Below, piece after piece: positions 17,261 through 27,206 of a stretch of 64,000 nucleotides of DNA. The DNA comes from Fragilariopsis cylindrus CCMP1102. Its lineage: Eukaryota > Bacillariophyta > Bacillariophyceae > Bacillariales > Bacillariaceae. The notes under the pieces were generated by a model that did not search any database, had not been told where the DNA came from, and was given only the letters and a program-made list of their open reading frames with translations. Where the stretch lies: contig FMBT01000292.1 in NCBI GenBank assembly GCA_900095095.1, positions 124,001 through 188,000 on the forward strand, in the 5' to 3' direction. The position numbers and the translations under genes were made by a program. Position 1 is the first letter of the stretch, and every line of letters starts with the position of its first letter.

Positions 17261-20200
17261 ATGCAGAACAACAACGATGGCAGTCCTGCTCCGTCAAAAT
17301 CATCCCCTTCTTGCGTCGAAGACATACTGTCAGAGTTAATGACAGCCTTGGCAACGGGGGCGAGAGCCGTTCAAGGATTACCAATCGGAGATGACTTTGA
17401 ATACCAATCCTCTTTTCCCGAATTCCGATCATTGTTGGATGATTCTCAAGAATCTTTGTTGGAAGCCTTATTGATGACGTTAGAGGATACATCGTCGTTG
17501 CTAAGCTTAGCAGACAAAAGCAGCAACAGTAACAATTATCATATAGATTTTGATAGTCTCGACGATCCGCTTTTATGGGAAACTTGTACAGATCTATGTG
17601 ATGCGCTGTTGGAACAAGCGGAGTTATCGGCGGAATCAGAGTTGAGTGGTTCGATAACATCGGGAGGGAATCTCTCCAAAGAATTGCAAGAGGCGAGAAA
17701 TCGAGCTCAAAGTTCTTTTGGAAGACTATTAAATGGTATCGTCGATATGGAAAAGCCTCAGCATGTATACCATTTTGGTCCTGAAGATAATGCATCCAAT
17801 AACGAGGAAGGTTCTGGTAGTCCTAATGGGGATATTGATACCACTACCGATAATGCCATCCAAAGCGCTCATCACAGCAACGGACGTACCGACGTATTTG
17901 TACCACCTTTTTTGCAAAAAAAGTATCTATTTAAAGAACCATTATTACAGTTCAATGATACATCTTTTCGATTACTAGGACACGGTATTGAAACCAAACT
18001 GGGTGAAATGAAACCTGTTCGTGTTTCGCCCAATGTAATCGCTCCGTCCCATCATTACCGACATCCATATCAAGTAGAACTACAATCGATGAAGTATCCT
18101 GAATGGGAATTAGAAACGCCATCCACAAAGCCTCCTAAAATCCTTAAGTTTGATGGTCTTCTCACCACGAATGCCGTATGGATTGACACTCCAGAAGGTT
18201 TAGCTGACCTCAAGACTCTCCTTGAAAGAGATAACGAATCAGAAGTTCGGGAAGTTGCCATCGACTTGGAGGCACATTCTTACCGTAGCTTCGCCGGCAT
18301 GATTTGTTTGATTCAGATAAGCATCAAAGGTGGAAAAGATTTTTTGATCGATCCTTTCCCCCTTTGGAATCGTATCCACGACGCATTGGCACCGACACTC
18401 GCCAATCCCAACATCGTCAAGGTCTTTCATGGAGCCGATTCTGATATCGCCTGGTTACAGCGCGATTTTGGACTTTATGTAGTTAATTTATTTGATACGG
18501 GAAGAGCTGCCCGTGCATTGAAATTATCATCGTTCGGCTTTGCGTATCTATTAGAAAAGTACGTTGAAGGTGTTCAAGCAGATAAAACTCATCAATTGTC
18601 CGATTGGAGGCAAAGGCCGTTACCTGCAGCTATGACGGAATACGCTATCATGGACACACATTACTTACTCGATATTTATCACGCAATGAAATACGACCTG
18701 TCTCAGTCGAAAACAACATCTACAATAGAAGCATTAGAGGAATCTCGCAAGGTTTGTACTATCCGTTACACACCCGACGCCTTTCGTCCCGATGGATACT
18801 GTTCGCTGACACAACGAAGGGGACATAAGACTCAGCTGAATGCCCGTCAAGATGACGTTCTCCGAGAATTATGGGACTGGAGGGATCAAATGGCACGACA
18901 ATACGATGAATCGAATACGTACGTCTGTAACAATGCGCAACTCATGCGAATAGCCATGGCTTGTCCGGTCAATCTATCAACCTTACAAGGTTTACTGCAA
19001 CCCATGCCACCCCTATTGATTCGAAACTCCAAGGAAGTCTTGACATTGATCCAGAAATGTCTGCATTCTAATCAGCCATCGAAGCTACATCAAGAGCAAC
19101 CTTCTTCTGCTTTCTTTAAACCCGCAGAACCAGATAATGATGATGATATGGAGGAGGCTGGGCGCCGCCCTTCACCTCGATCGTTGATGAGTCCCGTCTT
19201 AGGGACAGAAGCCTTGTACCGCGAGGCAGGATGGATTTCCCCTGCGAACATTCAGGAGAATGAATCAATGTATAAAGAAGAGAAGGAAGTTGAAGATATT
19301 CTTACAACATCTGCCACGGATAATGATAGTGATGACGGGAATGAGTCAAAAGATGATAAAAATAAAAGAAAACCACGAAGAGGCTTGACGGTCCACGAAG
19401 CGAATCAAAAATACCAATCACGACAATTCACTCTGCACAGTTTACAAATGGGCAATTTGTCTGCACAAACCACAGCCGGTACGGCTGTAAACAATGAGAC
19501 AAACAAAGGAGAAATAATCGGTGGTTTTGGTCCTGCAAGGGTCACTCATTTGACATCAGAAAGCATGGAAGAAGCGATCGAACTGGCTAAGAATAGTGCC
19601 GTCCAAATTCGTACATCACAAGAAAGTTGTGGTATTATTGGACTGATCTCATCTGGCACAGAACTACGTGATGAGGACGATGACGACGGTGATCTGGTCG
19701 GAAACGATGAAGACGAAGATAAGGAAAGGATGACTGATCAAGAAGAATTTGCCATTCCACGGTCTATGAGAGAAATTTATCGAATTTCCAATCGCAATCG
19801 ACGAAAGAAAAAGTCTTCCAGTCCTCTTCCACCTGATCAGAATGACGAAGAATTGCAAGAACTAGCGAAGGCAGAAGCAATTCTCAAATCTCGAAGTTCT
19901 GAGGGGAAGAATTATATTGATATGATTCCTAATAGTCCTAAACGACAACGAACGAAATCTTCTGGTGCGGCATCCTTGTCATCTTCGGAGGATGCTGTTG
20001 GGCAAGATTCAGGAAGCTTAACACGGGAAGACGATATCGCACTGATGCAAGAGGTAGGATGGATCGAGGGTAAGGATGAAATTGATAGCATGCTCAAGCA
20101 AAGGCACGACGCTGATGGAGATGACGATGAATCGAGCGAAGATTTTAGCAAAAGGGGAGAAACGCCCAAACCATTCGATTATTCTAATGTCGGTTCAATT

Positions 20201-20401
20201 GGGGCCTTCAATCCTACACCCTCCACTAATCCATTCTTTACCGGAGCAGCGTTGACTGGTGGTCATCTCAGTCAACAAAATGGCAAGATGGATAAAAAGA
20301 AAAAACCAACGGTGGCACGAGGTGCGAAGCAAACTCGACGACAAGTGGAACGCCCTCAAACAGCAGGAGGGGGTCGTTCACAAGCCTATAAGAAAGGATA
20401 A
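17261..20401 (+). CDS. RRP6: RRP6/EXOSC10, 3'-5' exoribonuclease of the nuclear exosome
   Basis: 1046 residues from the first ATG at 17261. RRP6 trims rRNA, snoRNA and cryptic transcripts with the nuclear exosome. Domains: PMC2NT-like N-terminus (about 15-110); DEDDy exonuclease (about 310-510) with VAIDLEAHSYRSF (the D-x-E pair), VFHGADSDIAWLQRDFG (second Asp) and YAIMDTHYLLDIY (Tyr and last Asp, the y-type signature); HRDC (about 555-640) with RELWDWRDQMARQYDESNTYVC; then an acidic, Ser-rich tail. A late PFDYSNVGSIGAFNP block corresponds to the PYDYS segment near the end of EXOSC10, and the C-terminus is strongly basic. The tail carries two related 'L-x-(R/Q)E-x-GWI' motifs (about 650 and 925). 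All catalytic residues are present. Confidence 0.93.
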   Translation: MQNNNDGSPAPSKSSPSCVEDILSELMTALATGARAVQGLPIGDDFEYQSSFPEFRSLLDDSQESLLEALLMTLEDTSSLLSLADKSSNSNNYHIDFDSLDDPLLWETCTDLCDALLEQAELSAESELSGSITSGGNLSKELQEARNRAQSSFGRLLNGIVDMEKPQHVYHFGPEDNASNNEEGSGSPNGDIDTTTDNAIQSAHHSNGRTDVFVPPFLQKKYLFKEPLLQFNDTSFRLLGHGIETKLGEMKPVRVSPNVIAPSHHYRHPYQVELQSMKYPEWELETPSTKPPKILKFDGLLTTNAVWIDTPEGLADLKTLLERDNESEVREVAIDLEAHSYRSFAGMICLIQISIKGGKDFLIDPFPLWNRIHDALAPTLANPNIVKVFHGADSDIAWLQRDFGLYVVNLFDTGRAARALKLSSFGFAYLLEKYVEGVQADKTHQLSDWRQRPLPAAMTEYAIMDTHYLLDIYHAMKYDLSQSKTTSTIEALEESRKVCTIRYTPDAFRPDGYCSLTQRRGHKTQLNARQDDVLRELWDWRDQMARQYDESNTYVCNNAQLMRIAMACPVNLSTLQGLLQPMPPLLIRNSKEVLTLIQKCLHSNQPSKLHQEQPSSAFFKPAEPDNDDDMEEAGRRPSPRSLMSPVLGTEALYREAGWISPANIQENESMYKEEKEVEDILTTSATDNDSDDGNESKDDKNKRKPRRGLTVHEANQKYQSRQFTLHSLQMGNLSAQTTAGTAVNNETNKGEIIGGFGPARVTHLTSESMEEAIELAKNSAVQIRTSQESCGIIGLISSGTELRDEDDDDGDLVGNDEDEDKERMTDQEEFAIPRSMREIYRISNRNRRKKKSSSPLPPDQNDEELQELAKAEAILKSRSSEGKNYIDMIPNSPKRQRTKSSGAASLSSSEDAVGQDSGSLTREDDIALMQEVGWIEGKDEIDSMLKQRHDADGDDDESSEDFSKRGETPKPFDYSNVGSIGAFNPTPSTNPFFTGAALTGGHLSQQNGKMDKKKKPTVARGAKQTRRQVERPQTAGGGRSQAYKKG

Positions 20402-21311
20402 GGTGCATACCGCGAGGAAAAAAGAGAATAGGGTCGATGCTCTCATTTGGTTCATCTTTATACATTATAGCTTTTGAGAGATTTTCCATTTAGATTATTG
20501 GTTCTTCTATTTTAAACCCGTTTTATCTTCGTTTTATATCGTCCAAGCCTCTCGTTAAAAACGGGAGGTGAAGCTTATTTGCGCTTCAATCTAATCGAAT
20601 AATGCTCTGTCGTAATGATCTCTTGTATGCTTACTTCCGTCTGATCACAAACTTAATCGGGTATTTCTTTCATGGCATATGGATTGGACACTTATGGACA
20701 AACAAATTGTCTACATTCTTGTAGCGCATGATGCTTTTGCAATTCTGGTAATCAGGAGCTACATTATAATCGATTCTTCATTGTAGTGCGGCGAGGCGTG
20801 GCATGTAGACAAATGAACGAAAAAGTATGATATCGAACCTTCTAGTTGTTGAATCCAGTTGACGCGGCCACAACTCTCGACGTCATCATAACTATTCTGT
20901 GAGCTGTACAATTAAGACAGTGTGCTTACTTTTAAAAAGTCCAGAGGAAGACAATTGACTCAATTACTACCGGTTATGCTGTTATGCGTTTTAAAGTACA
21001 AGGATAATATTTGCGATCGGAAAAAAATCGTCATCGAAGTTCGAGACGTCAATTAATTACTAAGAAAATATAACATATAAACTAATGTTAAAGTTTATAA
21101 TATGGCGTTATGAAATATGTATAAGTCCATCAGATGCAATCATTAATGAGAGTGCTTTGTAAACTACTCATATTCAGAGTTTCGTTCGAAAACACTTGAT
21201 ATTGAATGTTGTACTCGTCATCCTCTGAATGAGTACATACAGTCAATATTTGAAATGATTCGACCGAGATCTTGATCTCCTTCCTTCATTGAATTTATTT
21301 TAGTAAACTAT
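20402..21311. other. Convergent intergenic spacer, 910 bp, with two adjacent hairpins
   Basis: No gene is supported. Two abutting stem-loops at 20548-20588 are the only clear structure. The remainder is AT-rich and unstructured to the eye. Confidence 0.6.
20548..20588 (+). other. Two back-to-back stem-loops in the RRP6 3' region
   Basis: Stem 1 is CCTCTCGTT (20548-20556) with AACGGGAGG (20560-20568): nine pairs, one G-T type, loop of three A. Stem 2 is TGAAGC (20569-20574) with GCTTCA (20583-20588). They lie about 150 bp after the RRP6 stop, so they could fold in its 3' UTR. Function unknown. Confidence 0.5.
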
Positions 21312-22390
21312 TCAGTTCTTTGTTTTAACCATAACTTTTGTAGCTGTTTTGACTATAACTTTTGTAGCGCTTTCAGATCCACGAGATCCACGCGAGCCAC
21401 GAGAGCCACGTGATCCATATGATCCTCTTGTGTCGACAGTTATATCGTCCTCGACATCGACAGAATATAAAGAACTAAGGGAACGTGCCGTACCATCATT
21501 ACGTAAAGAGGACTGAGAACTCATCCTGTGGTGTGCCGAACCACTACCCATTGAGGACTGAGAACCTATCCTCTTTGTAATCTGATATATTGGATTGCGA
21601 TTTATTCGTTTTTCGATTCGTTTTTCGTCTTTATGCATTTCACGAAGTTTATGTAGTGTTGAGAAAAAGTATATTGACTGCTCACTCGCCTTATGCACCT
21701 TAGTTTCAGCGTCTATCTTTTTGTCTAACATTTTATCTCCTAGCATCTGGGGTATTATTGTAGCAAGTATACCAGCGAGGACTTTTGGGACTAAATCGAA
21801 AACCAAAGTATAAGTGAAAACATCTAAAATATAAAAGACAGTCATGGGCCATTGGGATCGAATCGAAATGACTGGACAACACTTGTTTCACACTCACGAT
21901 ATGTTTCCTCAAATGATTTCCGATATGAAGCACCGATCGATTCTAGTACCCAAGAGATGCCCGCTTCTGTCCATTCCGACGCTAAAATGAGTGGATCTAC
22001 ATGTACCAATCGAAGCTGAAGTACGACGAAGGTATTTTCTCGAAATACCTCTTCCATCCTTGCATCGATACCTTTCTTCTTCAGTTCCACTGGAATCTGC
22101 TTGCAGATGATATCACTCAAAGCTTGTGCGACATATTTTTTTGACGTCAGTTCACTCACAGTCTGAGCAGCATGAGCGACAACTGAATTTGGTATTACTT
22201 TTGCTCGTTCTAGTTTCTTGGTCACTTGTTCTCTTACTGCCTCTGATACACTGTGAACTACAAGTAGCGAAGAAAATAGTACAAGTAACAAAAACGAGTC
22301 AGTCTTATGGTATATGAATACCAAGAAATAGAGAGAAAATCATTACATACCAATAAGATTAACATATATTATACTATTTTTCATCGACAT
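21312..22390 (-). CDS. Unrecognised three-exon gene, 303 residues
   Basis: Exons 22390-22351, 22257-21898 and 21823-21312. Donors GTATGT and GTGAGT, acceptors TAG and TTTTAG, both joins in phase 1. Exon 1 encodes MSMKNSIIYVNLI, and joins to VHSVSEAVREQVTKKLERAK. Helical charged segments follow, then LRLVHVDPLILASEWTEAG and a hydrophobic stretch across the second splice (VFTYTLVFDLVPKVLAGILATIIPQML) that may be membrane-embedded. The C-terminus is Ser-rich with a GSRGSRGSRGSRGS tandem and a repeated ATKVxVKT. No domain is recognised; it may be an amphipathic membrane-associated protein. Without splicing, two frames overlap by ATGA, which looks bicistronic, but a 74-bp intron removes both the stop and the second ATG. 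Exon 1 is the least certain part. Confidence 0.62.
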
Positions 22391-22942
22391 ATTCTAGTTT
22401 TATTGCTTATGCACTTTCTCTTTTGCCTCTCCAAAAAACGCGTTGAGCTTCACTCTTCGTCGATGAATACTCTAGTCACCAGTATGTTACACGATAAAGG
22501 AATTGCGACGATACCTCCCTTTGTATGATAGGCTACTGAATCAAGAGAAACAATATTGACAACAATTAAAAAATATTATTGCCACATTTACATCCAAAAT
22601 TTGTTTTACTAGTAAGTTTCAAGTTTATTGAGGTGCACGAACGAAAGATGTAAGTATGCGAAGCCTAACGGACTTAACGGTGATTATTTCTTAAGCCCCT
22701 GAGCAACCATTTTCTCAGTCATGGATGTCAGAAAAATTCCAGATTCAAATAATAAGCTTGCTGCGGTAATTAACTAACTACTGTACTTCGAAGTAACTAA
22801 CTGACCATTAAAAAATCTGGAATTTTCTTGTCTGTGTTCATCAGAAAATATTAGTACAGTACGTTCCAAATAGAATCGGTAACATAGAGATATTTTTTTA
22901 GGTCCTATTCTATTTTTTCAATTAATTAATTAATTTATTCGT
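22391..22942. other. Intergenic, 552 bp
   Basis: Promoter side of the three-exon gene and 3' side of CDC37. Two TACTGTAC/GTACAGTA copies (22789, 22854) and a TTAATTAATTAATTAA-like tract near 22919-22935. No gene. Confidence 0.55.
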
Positions 22943-24561
22943 TCATTCAGCATTCCATAGTCCCGAGTCAACGCATCGTTTCATATGATATTCGGCATCT
23001 TTTGGATCCATATTCCTCAATGCTGCTCTCAAATTATCTGTATCTCGACTTTCGAATGCATCCTGCATTGATTGTGGTAAGGATTCAATTACTTCGAGTG
23101 GATCTAACCCACCAGGACCTAATCGTTCTTCCTTAGGAATATCGGTCAAGTCAACACCTTCCTTCTTTACTCTACTACCACCTTGTTCTTGTTCTTCTCG
23201 TTGAGCATCCATTTCCTTTCGTTTGACGACAGCTCGTTTTTGGATTTTTTCAATGAATACATTAACACCGGAAAGGAATCCTTCCAAGAATTCACGTTGC
23301 TCTAATCGATTGAAAAATGGTATAATAGAATTACCTGGATGTGTATTCCATGATTGTGCCAGTTCGGCAATATTGGTAACAAGTTGTGATTGCTTAGCAC
23401 GTTGTTTCATTTCGTCGTGTTTGTCATTCATTTCATCTTCAAGGGTTGCTAACAATAGGTAATTGGCGGCATGTTCTTGCAACAAGATGGTACCATGTTT
23501 CAACAAAAAGTCTTTAGATTCTTCGAAATTTGTAAGGAACATAAATTTTTCGCATAAATTGGCATACTTTTCGGTGAATTCATGGTACGTGTACAGGAAA
23601 TTAGGATCAGAATCGACTTCTGTGGGATCAGTGTTTGACTTCGCCAACGCAGTGGTGCTTGTCGACGACGAGGGCGTAGTAGAAGAATTAGTCGTAGTAG
23701 TCGGTGGTGGTTTGGCAGGTCCAGCAGCCGGTTTGGAGGGTGGTACAGAAGCCTCCACTTTCTTTTTACTATCACCAGTATTGCTTTCTTCTTTACCTTT
23801 GCCTTCACTCTTCTCAGCTTTTTGTCGTGCTTTTTCAAATTCTATCTTTGCCTGTTCGCCGCTGACCGTAGATTGAGCGTATCCCGTCTTGGTGTAGTTA
23901 TCCTTGGCTGCTTCCTTGTTCACCATAGTCCGTTCCTCCACAATTTCAGACATATTATCAACATTCCATGTTTTATTCTTTTCGTATTCGTCTAACGTTA
24001 CCTGTCTTTGAGAAATTTGCTGCCGGAGTTCTTCTATCTCGATTTTAATCGCCTCCGTATCGTCTAAATCATCGTCGTCGTCATCATCGTCGTCGTCATC
24101 ATCGTCAGAGTCATCGTCTAACTTACGTTTAGAAATTTTTTTCAAGTCTCGTTCTAGCATTTTGATTCTCTGATTGGCCTTGTCCATCTAGTATTTGATA
24201 TTGTATAGCGGGTAAAAGTATTTTGTGTTAAATGTTAGATCATCGTCGTCAAAAACAAAATTGTTAGCATCATTTATACATAAATTTAAAAAATAAATAA
24301 ACCAATACGATTATCATAACGAATCATCCATCCACACGAAGTATGTCCAGATACCCGTTTCATGTTTCTACTTGTATTAGCACTAATACATACCTCACCC
24401 GTAATCCGCTTCTTGTCTTTATCTTCGTGGTCCTCTCGTTCCACTCTCGATCGATGCTTCATCCGAAACCATGATTCTCTGTCGATATTTGGGTGGACGT
24501 CATCTTCGTCATCACTTAATTCGATATTGTCCCACTTGGAATAGTCAAACCCTTTAGACAT
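22943..24561 (-). CDS. CDC37: Cdc37, Hsp90 co-chaperone for protein kinases
   Basis: Two exons, 24561-24394 and 24187-22943, joined in phase 0 (donor GTATGT, acceptor CTAG), giving 470 residues. Cdc37 recruits kinase clients to Hsp90. The N-terminus, [21 protein letters not shown] followed by [22 protein letters not shown], is the Cdc37 signature, including the conserved SDDEDD casein-kinase-2 site. Exon 2 starts with a coiled coil, an Asp run (about 77-92), a Pro/Thr/Ser linker, then the Hsp90-binding core (about 255-380: [32 protein letters not shown], and [25 protein letters not shown]) and a C-terminal helical domain ending [18 protein letters not shown]. Both halves were found separately, and the family homology demands the join. 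Confidence 0.93.
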
Positions 24562-25090
24562 ATTTTCTCCTTCTCCTTCTTCTTCTTCTTCTAATGTGTT
24601 ATTGAGAATGCGTAAATACAGTAAATGCTTGCTAGGTTACGATACTATGGATGATGAATGTTGTCTACTGTACTAGTAGTATTGTTTTTGATGTTGTTTG
24701 ATTGTGTATTTTTTTGTTGCAATGCTGGAATGTGTAAAATTCAGTTGTGACCACAGCCAGGTGAACGACTGGCGGGACTGGACTAAAAGTACTGCTTTAG
24801 GCTTGAAAACCGAGATTTTTACATACTACTTTGACTTTTGTAAAAGCCGTTAAATAATGTCTCGGAGTAGGTTTTATTCGTTTTTAAACGTTAGACGAGC
24901 ATACTTTGAAGTAATTTAAACATTTTTTCATTTAAAAGTTTCCATTTACGATAACGTCAACGTAACAGCTAAAAAATCATAGAATCACAACATTCGATGA
25001 TCAAAATTGAAAATTCCACCGACATTTTTCAGTTTCGCGATTTACAATAGATTAATTTGCGACATAATAGAAGGGAAAACAGAAAAAGGT
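24562..25090. promoter_or_regulatory. Divergent promoter region between CDC37 and a glycosyltransferase
   Basis: 529 bp. CT-rich tract (TTC repeats) just upstream of the CDC37 ATG at about 24566-24591. One TACTGTAC (24666). The glycosyltransferase frame is open upstream to 25007 without an ATG, so that part is leader. No clear heat-shock elements were found on inspection. Confidence 0.4.
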
Positions 25091-26647
25091 ATGAAGAGAA
25101 GTAGTGTACATCCATCACCATCACCATCACCATCACCAGTAAATAATGCAGGAAATAACATGATGACAGAACAACAAGAGCTGACGAAAATTCCTTCTTC
25201 AGGAAGGACGAGATCTTTTACAAGCTTCATTAAAGTTTATTCGATAATATTCTTTTTGTTTGCCATTACCGCAATTCAACTCAAAACAAGTTTTCAACTA
25301 ACAGCCCAAAATAATGATGATATTATCAATTCAAGTAATCATAGAATCCTACAGATGGAAAGCACACCTACTAGTATGACTATCAAGAATAAAATGCCGT
25401 TACCTGACGCTATATCATCATTTTCGGAGAATGATACGACTCTTGCAACTCTACTACAAGTAAAAGCGAAGCTAATTATGACGAAGAACTCGTTGGAGAA
25501 GGAGGGAGAAACCAATCAATTGAATTATGATGATACATCCATTAGAGAAACAAGCGAGTTAATCATCTCTTTAATAAAGGATGTAGTCTCGACAACAACA
25601 GAAAAAACGTCATACAAGGACTTACTTTTGACACCAGAAAGCTCATCTATCTTGACTGACACGGCGACTTCGAACGTAACAAGCACTTATCAGAAAGAAG
25701 TAAAGAAGAAGAGAAAAAGAGTAACACGGGCGTTTTTTGGAATAATGACTTACGACTCAAAGGACGAGCAAAAGCGGCGAGATTTAATCAGAAAAACGTT
25801 TCTGAGTTATTTTGTTGATCATATGAATCGGACGTTAGTGAGTGATGAAGAACACAACGAAAAGAAACACTGGATATGTTCCTTAAACGACCTTGACCTT
25901 GGACGATTGGAATATCCAGAAAAATGTCGTCTTGCATATGCTTTTGTGATGGGCGCTGGTAATCCAGATGGTCCATCGATGCTGCTGAGCTTTAACGAAT
26001 CGTATCCTTTGTCACTGCCACCACCAAAAATGGAAACGAAATCACATCGAAAGGACGCTTTAGATACAGTATATCTGAACATTAAGGAGAATGGAAAATT
26101 TGGTAAATCTCCAACATGGTTTCGTTACGCTATAGACGTTCTAGAAAGACATGGGTGGACAAAAGACTGGGACTATATATTCAAATCTGATGCAGATAAT
26201 CTAATTTACACACCTAACTTTTTTCGTTACATGGACAAGCTTCCACAGAAGCGTGCAGTACGAGTTTTTGGAGGCCGACCACTAAACTACGAGGGCTGTG
26301 GAGGAGACTCTCATGATCATTGTAAGCAAATGGTAGGACCTGTTTTTATGGCTGGAGGTTGTTATTTCCTATCGATAGACCTCGCCAAGTTCATTAGCGA
26401 CGAAACAACCTTTAATCACACAGCTGTTAAGCTTCCTCATGAAGATATGACGACCGGGAATTTTGTTTACAGTCATCCCAAAAAAATTAGAATAGTCAAG
26501 GAGCCGAGATTCAAAGGAGTGATTAGGACGCATCCTGTGAAGACAGATAGAAAATTTAATCAAAGATGGAGTAAGATGCTACGTGAAGAGAATGATCGTC
26601 TTACTAGCTGGAAGGCTAGCCAACATGTGAATCTAACCAGCAGTTGA
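25091..26647 (+). CDS. Type II Golgi glycosyltransferase, beta-1,3-galactosyl/N-acetylglucosaminyl-like (GT31-like)
   Basis: 518 residues from the ATG at 25091. A basic Ser/Pro-rich cytosolic tail (SPSPSPSPVNN, from a CCATCA repeat) precedes one signal-anchor helix (about 50-70, IIFFLFAITAIQL), then a Ser/Thr-rich stem and a luminal catalytic domain (about 210-515). Seen: RRDLIRKTFLSYF (compare the GT31 'R...RRxxIRxTW' motif), WDYIFKSDADNLIYTPNF with the SDAD metal/sugar-nucleotide site, RVFGGRPLN, a Cys-rich loop (YEGCGGDSHDHCKQM) and VFMAGGCYFLSIDLAKFI followed by LPHEDMTTG, the acidic ED(V/M) motif common in this fold. It probably extends glycans on secreted proteins or polysaccharide. The exact donor sugar is unknown. 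A 17-bp tandem duplication spans the stop codon. Confidence 0.75.
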   Translation: MKRSSVHPSPSPSPSPVNNAGNNMMTEQQELTKIPSSGRTRSFTSFIKVYSIIFFLFAITAIQLKTSFQLTAQNNDDIINSSNHRILQMESTPTSMTIKNKMPLPDAISSFSENDTTLATLLQVKAKLIMTKNSLEKEGETNQLNYDDTSIRETSELIISLIKDVVSTTTEKTSYKDLLLTPESSSILTDTATSNVTSTYQKEVKKKRKRVTRAFFGIMTYDSKDEQKRRDLIRKTFLSYFVDHMNRTLVSDEEHNEKKHWICSLNDLDLGRLEYPEKCRLAYAFVMGAGNPDGPSMLLSFNESYPLSLPPPKMETKSHRKDALDTVYLNIKENGKFGKSPTWFRYAIDVLERHGWTKDWDYIFKSDADNLIYTPNFFRYMDKLPQKRAVRVFGGRPLNYEGCGGDSHDHCKQMVGPVFMAGGCYFLSIDLAKFISDETTFNHTAVKLPHEDMTTGNFVYSHPKKIRIVKEPRFKGVIRTHPVKTDRKFNQRWSKMLREENDRLTSWKASQHVNLTSS

Positions 26648-26663
26648 ATCTAGCAAGCAGTTG
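26630..26663. repeat. 17-bp imperfect tandem duplication across a stop codon
   Basis: AATCTAACCAGCAGTTG (26630-26646) is followed directly by AATCTAGCAAGCAGTTG (26647-26663), two mismatches. The glycosyltransferase TGA (26645-26647) lies at the junction. Confidence 0.8.
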
Positions 26664-27206
26664 AAAATCTGGGCAAAACTTCACAAATAGGGAAGTTGCT
26701 TGATTTGACGTTTTGACATACATAACAACAACTGTAACCTGATTTAATACTACATAGATTATCATTCTAATTTTCCGACTGCATATTAATCAATCGAATG
26801 GCTTTGTACTCTCCATCAAAAATCATAAAGAAGTATCCTAACGTGATAGAATTTGTACTTACAATGATAGTAACTTATGTACTACTGTACAGTAAAACAG
26901 TTAGATAATAATTTATTATCCGAAAACTCTCTTGGCCCCTTTTTAAAAAATCAACCAAACATACTAACCCTCCCCCGAATCAGCCATCACTATTTTTTTC
27001 TTCATTTTTAATTTCATATTTCAACAAGTTAACAACGACGACAAGAAAAAGTAACTACATGCATTATTGCTGACGTTAAGATATCAGATAGATATTAAGT
27101 GAGCTTAGCACGTATACGTATTCAAAGCATTCGAGTAGCTGAGTTATTCTGGAAAAAGAAAGAAAGAAAAAGCCAATAAAGCATACCAAGACTAGCGGGG
27201 AACAAC
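26648..27206. other. Intergenic, 559 bp
   Basis: Between two genes on the same strand. Overlapping TACTGTAC/GTACAGTA at 26883-26894 makes a perfect 12-bp palindrome. A short GAAAGAAAGAAAAAG tract near 27155 lies in the probable leader of the next gene. No gene seen. Confidence 0.55.

Noticed and set aside
21842-22324. Two separate genes overlapping by ATGA at 21842-21845
   Set aside because: A 74-bp intron with good splice sites joins both frames, and the upstream frame has no ATG of its own.
24286-24561. A separate small acidic protein upstream of Cdc37
   Set aside because: Its first 56 residues are the Cdc37 N-terminus and a GTATGT donor follows; the rest of the frame is intron.
25007-25090. 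Extension of the glycosyltransferase to 25007
   Set aside because: No ATG before 25091; the region is treated as leader.
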